Assembly: GCA_046263755.1 (NCBI GenBank)
Contig: JBJYZC010000003.1
Span: 124,001 to 188,000 of the forward strand
Length of the DNA stretch: 64,000 nucleotides
Reading direction: 5' to 3'
Origin: Lachnocurva sp029100405
Lineage (GTDB): Bacteria; Bacillota; Clostridia; Lachnospirales; Lachnospiraceae
Position 1 is the stretch's first letter. Every line of letters starts with the position of its first letter. Below are positions 24,696-32,876 of this stretch, piece by piece. The notes under the pieces were generated by a model. The model worked only from the letters and a program-made list of their open reading frames with translations, did no database searches and had not been told where the DNA came from. Position numbers and translations under genes: made by a program.

Positions 24696-24976
24696 TTTAG
24701 CTGAAACTCCTTCTTTATTTTTTTAATTAACGCGGTCTCTGCATCAGTAGGTGGTATTCCAGGATCATTTTTGTTGTGACTAAGATATACGTGTCTATGT
24801 GGTTGTACCCCTTTATGCGGATGTGCTAAATCTATGCTCACAGCTTGTTTATGATTCTCATCATAATAGGCTACATGCTTTAACTGACCATCTTTGACTA
24901 CAGCGTATACTCTGCCTGGGGTATGTGAAAACTCGGGTGCTTTTACAGCATTCGAATCTTGAATTATCACTTTCAC
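24692..24976 (-). CDS. Putative polymorphic-toxin C-terminal domain, orphan (94 aa)
   Basis: 94 residues from a GTG at 24976 with only a weak ribosome binding site. The frame stays open further upstream through a terminator, so it may be the severed tail of a larger protein. It is histidine-rich (HPHKGVQPHRHVYLSHN) after a beta-rich segment (YAVVKDGQLKHVAYYDENH), similar in style to toxin-tip nuclease domains. No catalytic family can be named safely. The four-base overlap with the following acidic small gene fits a toxin/immunity pair. There is no secretion signal or LXG/WXG domain. Confidence 0.4.
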   Translation of the reverse strand: MKVIIQDSNAVKAPEFSHTPGRVYAVVKDGQLKHVAYYDENHKQAVSIDLAHPHKGVQPHRHVYLSHNKNDPGIPPTDAETALIKKIKKEFQLK

Positions 24977-25004
24977 ATTACTATCACCACGTAATGTACC
25001 TATG

Positions 25005-25036
25005 AAAAAACACCCCAGAACAGTTGTCCTGAGGTG
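25005..25036 (-). terminator. Minus-strand intrinsic terminator
   Basis: On the minus strand the stem acacctcag/ctggggtgt (one mismatch) is followed directly by TTTTTT (25005-25010). It insulates the toxin-like gene from transcription arriving from the right. Confidence 0.75.
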
Positions 25037-25054
25037 TAATAAATCGTATATGAT

Positions 25055-25102
25055 TGTCCAAAGACGTAATACGTTGTGAAACGATTATCTCTTTGAGAAC
25101 TG
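25055..25102. repeat. rpsI-tail repeat, copy B
   Basis: It contains ATTATCTCTTTGAGAACTG at 25084-25102, identical over 19 bp to the true 3' end of rpsI (28266-28284), preceded by the 29-bp arm shared with copy A. The orientation is the same as rpsI. Confidence 0.85.
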
Positions 25103-25150
25103 TTAATGAAGTGAAAGTGCGTATTTTTGGCATTTCTCCTTCAAGTTGCT

Positions 25151-25509
25151 GTTTACCTGCTGCGTACGGTAGAAAGCTCAGGGCTACTGTATGCGGTTGA
25201 TGGCAACTTTAAGTAATATTCTTCAAATTCTTTATATACATCAGTTCTCTATAGTTTTTGGAAAATCCTATAAGGCTGAGATCTATATCCTTCTCATATT
25301 TCTTTAAATCCATACAATCTCCATAAAGTAAAAAAGCCAAGCTCAACGCTCGGCTTGGTCCCATGTGTTATTCGCACCTGGCAACTCTGTTAGCTTTATA
25401 ATACTATATTTTAGCTTTTTTTCAAGCTATATCCTGAAAACTCGATGTTCGCCTGCTGCGTACGGCAGAAAGTTCAGGGCTACTGTATGCGGCTGGTTGC
25501 AACTTTGTC
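25151..25509. repeat. 60-bp direct repeat pair
   Basis: Copies at about 25151-25210 and 25447-25506 share cctgctgcgtacgg, agaaag and cagggctactgtatgcgg with a handful of differences. They flank the minus-strand terminator of the XRE/MFS genes. Non-coding. Confidence 0.85.
25329..25358 (-). terminator. Terminator of the XRE-TPR/MFS transcripts
   Basis: On the minus strand a CCAAGC/GCTTGG hairpin (25337-25358) is followed by TTTTTT (25331-25336), about 245 bp beyond the XRE gene stop. Confidence 0.75.
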
Positions 25510-25603
25510 ATTTCTTTCAAAAAATCCAAATTTCAGTATCGCTTTACTCAAATATGATGCCTCCGGCGAACGAGGAAATTCTTTTTAAATCTTCATAATC
25601 AGT

Positions 25604-26716
25604 CTATTTTACGCTATTCCAGTATTCAAGGGCTGCTTCCATCTTTTTCATAACATTATAAGGCAGCTCTTTTGGTCCCATATTAAAAATATTATCGATA
25701 CCTGCCACGGCACCAACACCAATATTATCATATAGAGAATGGTGATAATCCTTACTTCCATGCCAGAATTTGATCTTTCCGGCGAAATCATTTGAAGGGT
25801 TTTTGTCGTACTGCTTTGCTATTTGTAAAGCTGTATCGATGCAGGTTTTCATTTCATCATCCTTTTTGAGGCAACAAAGAACCAATGATTTAAAGACAAG
25901 CCCCATGATCTTCATCTTGGAAAGATAACTGTTCTTGCTCCTATCAATGCTGGTGGCATCTACTATAGTCATATACCAATCCATAATCTCGCAGGCTTCC
26001 TTGTATGTCTTCGTGTTATCCATAGAAACCAGCACCATAAACATTTCCGTAGAAAACTCCATGGTTTTGACTAGAATTGAAACCAAAACTCTTGTATAAA
26101 CCTCCATTGCTTCCTCGGGCTTGCCCGTCATTCTTAAAATATTGGCAATATTGATGTCTGCTATCCCCTGATAATTTATCTTTTTAAACTCCTCAAGAGC
26201 TTTCTCAGGGTTATCACGACCTTTTAAAGTTGCGATGCGATATTTAATGCTAAAGGTTTCCTGCTCCGGATTGTCACTTTGTGGAACATAGCGAAGAGAC
26301 GACTCATAAAGTTCGATTGCTTTGTCACGATAATCCTTCAAATCTTTTATCGCTGAAACAATATGGTATGCATCCGCACAACTTGTGAGAATCTTAAAGT
26401 TACCCGGATATCTAACCAGCGCTTTTTCTGCCACAGCAATAGCCTCGTCATATTGATCCTCATGTAAAAGAGCTTCCAGCCTGTCAGAAATATCTTTGAC
26501 GTTCTTGGAGGACATGCTATAGCCCAGAAGTACATCGACAGAAATGCTAAAAAAGTCTGCCAGCTGCATAAGAGTTAGAATATCCGGCATATTACTGCCA
26601 CTTTCCCATTTTGATACAGCTCCAACCGTAACTCCAAAGGCTTCCGCCAGTTCTTCCTGTGTCAAATTCATGCTCTTTCGGTATTTTTTTATGTTTTCAT
26701 TAAGCTTTATTTGCAT
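25604..26716 (-). CDS. XRE-family helix-turn-helix regulator with TPR-like C-terminus
   Basis: 370 residues. N-terminal HTH (about residues 8-62): IKKYRKSMNLTQEELAEAFGVTVGAVSKWESG. After a short linker the rest is alpha-helical with TPR-like pairs (DEAIAVAEKALVRYPGN, PEEAMEVYTRVL), resembling cytoplasmic peptide-sensing or Rgg/PlcR-like layouts, although no peptide partner is seen nearby. Start supported by AAAGGAG. It lies 83 bp downstream of an MFS exporter in the same direction, so it may control that exporter. AT-rich relative to the neighbouring ribosomal genes. Confidence 0.8.
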   Translation of the reverse strand: MQIKLNENIKKYRKSMNLTQEELAEAFGVTVGAVSKWESGSNMPDILTLMQLADFFSISVDVLLGYSMSSKNVKDISDRLEALLHEDQYDEAIAVAEKALVRYPGNFKILTSCADAYHIVSAIKDLKDYRDKAIELYESSLRYVPQSDNPEQETFSIKYRIATLKGRDNPEKALEEFKKINYQGIADINIANILRMTGKPEEAMEVYTRVLVSILVKTMEFSTEMFMVLVSMDNTKTYKEACEIMDWYMTIVDATSIDRSKNSYLSKMKIMGLVFKSLVLCCLKKDDEMKTCIDTALQIAKQYDKNPSNDFAGKIKFWHGSKDYHHSLYDNIGVGAVAGIDNIFNMGPKELPYNVMKKMEAALEYWNSVK

Positions 26717-26799
26717 AGCAAACTCCTTTAATGAAATAATTTTTATACTAAATTTTCTGATACTTTCTCGTTTTTAATTCCAATGGAGCCTTCCTCAAG

Positions 26800-28089
26800 C
26801 TACATCTGTGGCTTTACAAAGACTAAGATTGCAAAAATAGCTATTGCAAAAATCACGCAGAATACAAGAATTGCTTCTATGCTGACCTTAGTTACAACTG
26901 CGCTTAAAAGAAGTGAACCCACAGGCATACATGCTTTTCCGCAAGCTCCCATTACTGCGGCTGCTCTTGCAATATATTTTGGATCAGCATTTTTCATAAA
27001 CTGGATATTGATTGTGCCGCCTATGATTGAAGCTGCCACCATCATGATAAAAAATGAAGCAGCTACGTCCACATAACAAGCAATATTATTTCCAGCAAAA
27101 ACTCCACCGCAGGCCATACCAAGCATTCCTGCCGCGAGAAGTGATGTTCCAAACATGATCATCTTAAGTGGAGAGAGTTTCTGTGAAAGAACTGGTACAA
27201 ATGCAGATCCAGCAATACCTCCGATTGCAGCAAATGCGCCTGCAATACTAAGGATTTCACCGCCCATTCTGAATATCTCGCTGGCAATTGGTGCCTGAAG
27301 TGCATTTATTGGAATGAGCATAAAATTAAGAGCGACTGCAAGTAAGACATAATTACAAATAACTCGTGAGCTTGCCACATATCTAAATCCATCCAGGAAA
27401 AATTCAATTTTACTCTGCTCCATTTTGTTCTCTGTTTCTCCGGTAGCGGATGTTGTCTTGAATGCTTCATTTTGTGCTGCTTCAGTAATTGCTACTCTTC
27501 CAGCCTTCATTGCTCCGACAAGAGCCGCTGCAACTGCAAAAGTTACTACATCAATCATCATTGCTGTAGTAACACCTGCTGTTGCAATGATTATGCCGGC
27601 AGCACCTGTACCTGCCAGTGATGCAGCACTTGAAAGCATGGAATTAAGACTCATTCCGCAAGTCATATGCTCTTTCTTGAACACCTGCATTGTAAATGCT
27701 GAAGTTGCAGGAAGATTAAAGGACTCCACTGTTGTGATGACCAAAGTAAATATTGCTATAACCAGGGCATTCACCAGACCTGCTCTATATAAAAGTGCAA
27801 ACAATGTAATAATGACTGCTCTAAGAAGATGTGTTGCTACAATCACATGCTTCTTGTTCATCTTCTCAACAATGGCTCCTGCAAAAGGCTGCACCACCAC
27901 GTTTGGAAGTGTATTAAGCGCAAAAACTATTGCTGACCATGCTGCACTATGTGTAATCTGATAAACCAACCATGTAAAAGCAATTGCATCTACAGAATCA
28001 CCAAATCTGTTGATAACCGTAGCAAAAATCAGCTTTCTATATTCATGTTCCTTAATAATTTCCCCATACATTTTCCTGTTCTGTTCCAT
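26800..28089 (-). CDS. MFS efflux transporter
   Basis: 429 residues with about 12 hydrophobic segments. It opens KLIFATVINRFGDSVDAIAFTWLVYQIT and has a VEKMNKKHVIVATHLLRA cytoplasmic loop after the second helix, typical of the MFS_3/MefA-like drug exporter group. There is a long central loop (about residues 205-230) rich in Thr/Glu. The substrate is unknown, and macrolide or peptide export is only a family-level possibility. It lies between the rpsI 3' end and the XRE-TPR regulator, in AT-rich DNA bounded by rpsI-tail repeats. Confidence 0.82.
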   Translation of the reverse strand: MEQNRKMYGEIIKEHEYRKLIFATVINRFGDSVDAIAFTWLVYQITHSAAWSAIVFALNTLPNVVVQPFAGAIVEKMNKKHVIVATHLLRAVIITLFALLYRAGLVNALVIAIFTLVITTVESFNLPATSAFTMQVFKKEHMTCGMSLNSMLSSAASLAGTGAAGIIIATAGVTTAMMIDVVTFAVAAALVGAMKAGRVAITEAAQNEAFKTTSATGETENKMEQSKIEFFLDGFRYVASSRVICNYVLLAVALNFMLIPINALQAPIASEIFRMGGEILSIAGAFAAIGGIAGSAFVPVLSQKLSPLKMIMFGTSLLAAGMLGMACGGVFAGNNIACYVDVAASFFIMMVAASIIGGTINIQFMKNADPKYIARAAAVMGACGKACMPVGSLLLSAVVTKVSIEAILVFCVIFAIAIFAILVFVKPQM

Positions 28090-28211
28090 ATCTGAAGCCC
28101 CTTACTTGTTTTCATGACTTCATTTTATATGTAAGCACACAAATTATAATACACTTGTTGTACTAGGTGTAAAAGAAAAGCTTTCCGTTGTGGAAAGTTT
28201 TTGAACTGTAT

Positions 28212-28237
28212 AAAAAAAGACCCGGTACAATGTACCG
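28212..28237 (-). terminator. Terminator downstream of rpsI
   Basis: On the minus strand, CGGTACATTGTACCG (28223-28237) is followed by ggtc and TTTTTTT (28212-28218), about 30 bp after the rpsI stop codon. Confidence 0.85.
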
Positions 28238-28266
28238 AGCCTTTGAAATCTGCCATTGCAGAAGTA

Positions 28267-28659
28267 TTATCTCTTTGAGAACTGAGGTGCTCTACGTGCC
28301 TTCTTGAGACCGTACTTCTTACGCTCTTTCATACGAGGATCACGTGTCAGGAAACCTGCACTCTTCAAGGTCGGACGGAAGTCACCGTCGACTTCAAGCA
28401 GTGCACGGGAGATTCCGTGACGGATAGCGCCGGCCTGACCAGCAAGTCCGCCGCCCTTTACATTAACCAGTACATCGAACTTATCAACAGTCTCGGTTGC
28501 AACCAGAGGCTGACGAACGACAACCTTCAGAGTCTCAAGGGGAAGATACTCGTCGATGTCCTTTTTATTGATCGTGATTTTGCCTGTGCCAGGTACAAGA
28601 TAAACTCTTGCTACAGAAGATTTTCTTCTACCGGTTCCGTAATACTTGTTATCAGCCAT
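28267..28659 (-). CDS. rpsI: 30S ribosomal protein S9
   Basis: 130 residues, full length. N-terminal YYGTGRRKSSVARVYL, VKGGGLAGQAGAIRHGISRALL, and the C-terminal tail KKARRAPQFSKR that reaches the P-site tRNA. RBS GAGGAGGG before the ATG. Co-transcribed with rplM, 22 bp apart. The last 19 bases of the gene are repeated at 25084-25102, and 12 of them at 24177-24188, suggesting that the 3' end is used as an integration target. Confidence 0.98.
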   Translation of the reverse strand: MADNKYYGTGRRKSSVARVYLVPGTGKITINKKDIDEYLPLETLKVVVRQPLVATETVDKFDVLVNVKGGGLAGQAGAIRHGISRALLEVDGDFRPTLKSAGFLTRDPRMKERKKYGLKKARRAPQFSKR

Positions 28660-28681
28660 TATTCGATACCCTCCTCAAGGA

Positions 28682-29116
28682 TTAAAATGTTAAAGTTTCC
28701 GGCTTCTGAGCTGCATGCTTGTGATCCGGTCCGGCATATACGAATAACTTCTTGTATTCTTCGCGGCCAAGAGGTCCCTTCGGGAGCATTCCCTTAACAG
28801 CCATTTCAATGACTCTCTCCGGATGCTTCTGAAGCATTTCCTTCAGAGTAGTGGACTTCAGTCCGCCAACATAATCAGAATGTCTGTAGTAAACCTTCTG
28901 ATCCAGCTTCCTACCGGTAACCTTGATCTTCTCAGCGTTTACAACGATGACATAATCACCGGTATCTGCGTGAGGGGTATAGATTGCCTTGTTCTTGCCT
29001 CTTAAAACTCTTGCGACGTTAGAAGCAAGGCGGCCAAGTGTCTGGCCTTCAGCGTCAACGACATACCATTTTCTCTCAACCTTAGTCGGGTTCGGCATAT
29101 AAGTCGAATTGTTCAT
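28682..29116 (-). CDS. rplM: 50S ribosomal protein L13
   Basis: 144 residues, full length, with KWYVVDAEGQTLGRLASNVARVLRGK and GMLPKGPLGR motifs. Strong AAGGAGGAAG RBS. First gene of the rplM-rpsI operon, preceded by a consensus promoter and a structured leader of about 130 nt that is probably the L13 autoregulatory leader. Confidence 0.98.
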   Translation of the reverse strand: MNNSTYMPNPTKVERKWYVVDAEGQTLGRLASNVARVLRGKNKAIYTPHADTGDYVIVVNAEKIKVTGRKLDQKVYYRHSDYVGGLKSTTLKEMLQKHPERVIEMAVKGMLPKGPLGREEYKKLFVYAGPDHKHAAQKPETLTF

Positions 29117-29249
29117 TAGAGCTTCCTCCTTAAATCAGGTTCATGCGCTTTCCTCCGGGAAATGTACCAAACCGGATTCCATACGCTCTATATAGTCAAA
29201 GGCTGCTCCGGGGCTTTGGAACATACCTTCTGAAACTACATCAGCCTTT
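29117..29249 (-). promoter_or_regulatory. Structured 5' leader of rplM-rpsI (probable L13 leader RNA)
   Basis: The 5' end of the transcript pairs with itself: AAAGGCTG (29242-29249, minus sense) and CAGCCTTT (29198-29205) are perfect 8-base arms enclosing an internal stem. L13 leaders of this kind are known in Firmicutes as binding sites for autogenous control. The assignment rests on position and the closing stem, not on a covariance search. Confidence 0.55.
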
Positions 29250-29251
29250 AC

Positions 29252-29280
29252 ATTTTATTACGGTTTTCCTTTAGTGTCAA
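29252..29280 (-). promoter_or_regulatory. Consensus sigma-A promoter of rplM-rpsI
   Basis: On the minus strand, TTGACA (29275-29280), a 17-base spacer and TAAAAT (29252-29257). Confidence 0.85.
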
Positions 29281-29375
29281 ACGATTTCTGGCTATTTCTC
29301 GACGAAAAATATACAATATTTTTCCAGGTTTCTTATCAATTATTCACAATCATGATAATAGGAGTGTCCATAGTA

Positions 29376-29465
29376 CCTTTTGTCACTTAATCTTCAAACG
29401 CCGTTCCAATCAAAAAGAGCCCTTTTGCCACTTATTTTTCAAACTCTGTCCCGATCAGAAAGAGC
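29376..29465. repeat. 45-bp tandem duplication spanning the truA stop codon
   Basis: Copies 29376-29420 and 29421-29465 match at 37 of 45 bases. Each encodes, on the minus strand and in the truA frame, KGLFLIGT, FE and a TAA stop. The copy nearest truA is the functional end; the distal one has diverged. Confidence 0.93.
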
Positions 29466-30283
29466 CCTTTTGCCGGTGCCGTCGGTCCGGCCAGGCTCCG
29501 GTCCTTTGCTTCCAGGATTTCTTTCATGGACAGGGGACTCATAGCGCCCCGTCCGACTTCGATCAGAGTGCCTGCGATGATCCGGACCATATTATAGAGG
29601 AAGCCGTCGCCTGTGACACGGATCCTGACATCCATTTCTGTCAATTCCGGGTGGTCTGTTCGCTGATCCGAAGGATCTGCCTGCTGCAAATGCTCCGATC
29701 CGCCAAAGTTTTCCACTCTCCGGTATCTTTCCGGTTCCAGAGAGTCATGCCTCTCCCCTGTAACCTGAAGTTCATAAATCGTCCGCACACGGCTTGTCAC
29801 CTGGGCATGGACCGAGGAAAAACTCGTAAAATCATGCTTTCCAACCAAAAGATCCGCTGCCTTCTGCATGGCTGTAAGATCCAGGGCTACATGAACCGTA
29901 TGGAAATAATAGCGGTCCGTCGGAAGCAGAGTTCTTGCCACCCGGATCCGGTATTCATAAGTCTTTCTGGATTTGATCTTATGAGGATGGAAATCCTCTG
30001 CCACAGCACTTGACGATAGGACACGGACATCTTCCGGAAGCCTTACATTTAATGCCGGGGCGATTCTCTCCACCGGCATCCTGGTCTCGATATCGAAGAC
30101 CGCCGGATTTCCGTAAGAATGCACACCTGCATCCGTCCGGCTGCCACCGATCAAATCAATTTCTCTTGAAAAGAGGTCCGCCAAAGCCTTCAAAAGCTCC
30201 CCTTCCACGGTTCTCTGGCCGGGCTGCTTCTGCCAGCCGGCAAAATCTGTGCCATCATAGGCGACTTTTATGAGGACCCTCAT
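29432..30283 (-). CDS. truA: tRNA pseudouridine synthase A
   Basis: 283 residues. It converts U38-U40 of tRNA anticodon arms to pseudouridine. The catalytic Asp is in GGSRTDAGVHSYGN (about residue 52); YDGTDFAGWQKQPGQRTVEGEL opens the protein, and FLYNMVRIIAGTLIEVGRG and AKGLFLIGT are the conserved C-terminal motifs. An acidic insert around residues 185-215 (QQADPSDQRTDHPE) is longer than usual. Its start touches the ecfT stop, so it is the last gene of the ecf cluster. Confidence 0.95.
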   Translation of the reverse strand: MRVLIKVAYDGTDFAGWQKQPGQRTVEGELLKALADLFSREIDLIGGSRTDAGVHSYGNPAVFDIETRMPVERIAPALNVRLPEDVRVLSSSAVAEDFHPHKIKSRKTYEYRIRVARTLLPTDRYYFHTVHVALDLTAMQKAADLLVGKHDFTSFSSVHAQVTSRVRTIYELQVTGERHDSLEPERYRRVENFGGSEHLQQADPSDQRTDHPELTEMDVRIRVTGDGFLYNMVRIIAGTLIEVGRGAMSPLSMKEILEAKDRSLAGPTAPAKGLFLIGTEFEK

Positions 30284-31083
30284 CAGAAACGCACCCCGAG
30301 ACAGATGACAAGGGCCAGGAATACGATAAGGCAGCCATACGCATAGCCGTCCCGTCTCTCATAGTGGAGCGGTTTCATCTTGGTCCGGCCTTCGCCGCCA
30401 TTATAACAGCGGGCTTCCATGGCTAGGGCCAGATCATTGGCCCGGCGAAAAGCACTGACAAAAAGCGGCACCAGAAGAGGCACCATGGATTTGGCCCTTT
30501 GGACAATATTTCCGGTATCAAAGGAAGCTCCACGGGCCATCTGTGCCTTCATGATCTTGTCCGTCTCATCGATGAGGATGGGGATGAAACGAAGAGCGAT
30601 GGACATCATCATAGCGATTTCATGAACCGGGACCTTGATATAGGTTAAGAAATGCAGACCGGACTCCAGGCCGTCCGTCAGCTGATTTGGCGTGGTCGTC
30701 AGCGTCATGATGGAGCTTCCGATAATCAACAGGATCATTCGCGCTGTCATAAGGGCTGCATTCTTGATACCTTCCTCTGTAATGGTAAGAAAAGCCCAGT
30801 GGAAGACCACTTTGCCCGGCGTCAGGAAGAGATTGAAGACTGCTGCAATCACGATCAGAAGGACAATGCCGCGAAGTCCCCTTACCATAAAGGAAAAGGG
30901 CACCTTGGAAAGGGCAATGATGATAAGCAGGCAGACCGTCACAAAGAGGATGGCAATCGGATTGTCCGCAATAAATAGCGCAATAATATAGACCAGGGTC
31001 GCCAGAAGCTTGGTCCGCGGATCCATCCGGTGCAAAGCAGAGTCCGCCGGATAATATTGTCCCAGTGTAATATCTCGAAACAT
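30283..31083 (-). CDS. ecfT: Energy-coupling factor transporter transmembrane subunit
   Basis: 266 residues starting at the ATG of MFRDITLGQYYPADS, the family's usual beginning; an upstream in-frame extension of 13 codons is less likely. Several hydrophobic helices are followed by the coupling-helix motifs AQMARGAS and EARCYNGG (Ala-Arg-Gly type signatures) that contact the ATPases. It forms the vitamin-uptake ECF module with EcfA1/EcfA2 and interchangeable S components, none of which are in this window. Confidence 0.93.
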   Translation of the reverse strand: MFRDITLGQYYPADSALHRMDPRTKLLATLVYIIALFIADNPIAILFVTVCLLIIIALSKVPFSFMVRGLRGIVLLIVIAAVFNLFLTPGKVVFHWAFLTITEEGIKNAALMTARMILLIIGSSIMTLTTTPNQLTDGLESGLHFLTYIKVPVHEIAMMMSIALRFIPILIDETDKIMKAQMARGASFDTGNIVQRAKSMVPLLVPLFVSAFRRANDLALAMEARCYNGGEGRTKMKPLHYERRDGYAYGCLIVFLALVICLGVRF

Positions 31084-31128
31084 AATGCTGCCTTTCGCAA
31101 ATATCTGTGCCACATCTGGCATCAGGTT

Positions 31129-31986
31129 TTACTTTGTCTCTTTCGCCCGAAAGACCCGAAGGATCTCCTCCCGGGCTTCTTCGACCGTTGTACAGTCGAC
31201 ATCGACCGGAAAACCTGCCTTCTTCAAGTCATGCATGACATAAGTCACCTGGGGTGCGGCCAGGCCGATCTCCTCCAGATCCTTATAATGGCGGAATACC
31301 TCACGCGGAGTCCCGTCGTATTTCGGCCGCCCCTTGTCCATAACAAGGATCCGGTCAACATAATTTGCCACATCTTCCATGGAGTGAGAGACCAGAACAA
31401 TGGTATTCCCGTGCTCATGAAGATCCCGGATCAAATCCAGAATCTCATTCCGGCCTGCCGGATCCAAGCCGGCCGTCGGCTCGTCCAAAATCAGGATCTC
31501 AGGATGCATGGCAAGAACACCGGCGATCGCCACCCGGCGTTTCTGCCCTCCTGACAATTCAAAGGGAGACGCATCATACTGGGTTTCCGGAAAGCCGACC
31601 GCTTCCAAAGCTTCCCCTGCCCTCGTTTTGATCTCTTCTTCCGACAGTCCCTGATTCTTAGGTCCGTAGCAGACGTCTGCGAAAACCGTCGTCTCAAAAA
31701 GCTGGTGCTCCGGATATTGGAAGACCATACCGACCTTGGTTCGAAGTCCCTTCAAATCATAGCCGTCTGCATAGATATTCTGATCATTAAAATAGATCTG
31801 CCCGGAACTTGCCTTCAAGAGACCGTTCAAATGCTGAACCAGGGTTGATTTCCCGGATCCGGTATGACCGATGATGCCTAAGAACTGGCCGTCTTTGATC
31901 TCCAGACTGACGTCATCCAAGGCTTTGATCTCGTAGGCTGTGCCGCTGCTGTACCGATAAGTCACATGCTCTAAGCGAAGTCCCAT
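31129..31986 (-). CDS. ecfA2: Energy-coupling factor ATPase A2
   Basis: 285 residues, ABC ATPase. Walker A GHTGSGKSTLVQHL, signature ELSGGQKRRVAIAG, Walker B EILILDEPTAGLDP, and switch His in LVSHSMEDV. RBS GGGGAGGAG. Located between ecfA1 and ecfT, the standard Firmicutes order; it pairs with EcfA1 to power EcfT. Confidence 0.94.
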   Translation of the reverse strand: MGLRLEHVTYRYSSGTAYEIKALDDVSLEIKDGQFLGIIGHTGSGKSTLVQHLNGLLKASSGQIYFNDQNIYADGYDLKGLRTKVGMVFQYPEHQLFETTVFADVCYGPKNQGLSEEEIKTRAGEALEAVGFPETQYDASPFELSGGQKRRVAIAGVLAMHPEILILDEPTAGLDPAGRNEILDLIRDLHEHGNTIVLVSHSMEDVANYVDRILVMDKGRPKYDGTPREVFRHYKDLEEIGLAAPQVTYVMHDLKKAGFPVDVDCTTVEEAREEILRVFRAKETK

Positions 31987-31991
31987 GCCTT

Positions 31992-32876
31992 TTACTCCTC
32001 CCCTGCTGCCATACGTAAGGCTTCTACCAGTTCCTGACGTGTCAGTATTCCCTCCGGGATGTCCAGACCGGCCTCGCGGAGTTCATGCGCCAGAAGCGTT
32101 ACCTGGGGAACATCCAGGCGGAAGGACTTCAACTTGTCGACATCAGAGAAGATCTCTCTGGGCTGACCGCGCATAACGACTTTGCCCTGGTCCATGACAT
32201 AGACATAGTCCGAGCCCACGACTTCCTCCATATAATGCGTGATGAGGATGATCGTAACGCCCTTCTTCTTATTCAGCTCATGCACTGCAGCAAGAACCTC
32301 TTTCCGTCCGTCCGGATCCAGCATGGCTGTCGGTTCATCGAGAACAATGCACTTGGGTTCCATTGCCATGACACCGGCAATGGCCACTCTCTGCTTCTGC
32401 CCTCCGGAAAGTTTATTGGGAGAATGTTTCCGATATTCCCACATACCGACAGATTTCAAACTTTTCTCTACCCGTTCCCAGATCTCATCGGTCGGAACAC
32501 CGATATTCTCCGGGCCGAATCCGACATCCTCTTCGACAACACTGGCAATGATCTGATTGTCCGGATTCTGGAAGACCATGCCGGCTGTTTTTCGGATGGG
32601 AAGAACATTCTCTTCCAGAGAAGCATCCTTGCCATCGACATAGAGGCTTCCTCCGGTCGGCGCTAAAAGAGCATTCAAATGCTTTGCCAATGTCGACTTT
32701 CCGGAACCGTTATGGCCCAGGATGGAAATAAACTGACCGGGGCGGACATCCAGATCGACATGATCCACCGCAGTCAGGATCCGCTCTACATTTCCCTCTT
32801 CATCCCGCTGGACATATTCATGAGAGAGATCGACCGCCTCGATAATGTTGTCATATTTCTTATTCTTGTCTGCCAC
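31992..32876 (-). CDS. ecfA1: Energy-coupling factor ATPase A1
   Basis: 294 residues from a GTG start that overlaps the 3' end of the aminotransferase gene by 17 bases. Walker A LGHNGSGKSTLAKHL, signature KLSGGQKQRVAIAG, Walker B CIVLDEPTAMLDP, switch His in LITHYMEEV. Heterodimer partner of EcfA2. Confidence 0.94.
   Translation of the reverse strand: MADKNKKYDNIIEAVDLSHEYVQRDEEGNVERILTAVDHVDLDVRPGQFISILGHNGSGKSTLAKHLNALLAPTGGSLYVDGKDASLEENVLPIRKTAGMVFQNPDNQIIASVVEEDVGFGPENIGVPTDEIWERVEKSLKSVGMWEYRKHSPNKLSGGQKQRVAIAGVMAMEPKCIVLDEPTAMLDPDGRKEVLAAVHELNKKKGVTIILITHYMEEVVGSDYVYVMDQGKVVMRGQPREIFSDVDKLKSFRLDVPQVTLLAHELREAGLDIPEGILTRQELVEALRMAAGEE

Larger units (their letters stand above)
24977..25603. 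other. Gene-free 627-bp stretch with repeats and two terminators
   Basis: It holds a minus-strand terminator (25005-25036), repeat copy B of the rpsI tail, two copies of a 60-bp repeat (25151, 25447) and a second minus-strand terminator (25329-25358). No convincing reading frame was found. It marks the junction between the toxin-like islet and the XRE/MFS islet. Confidence 0.7.
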
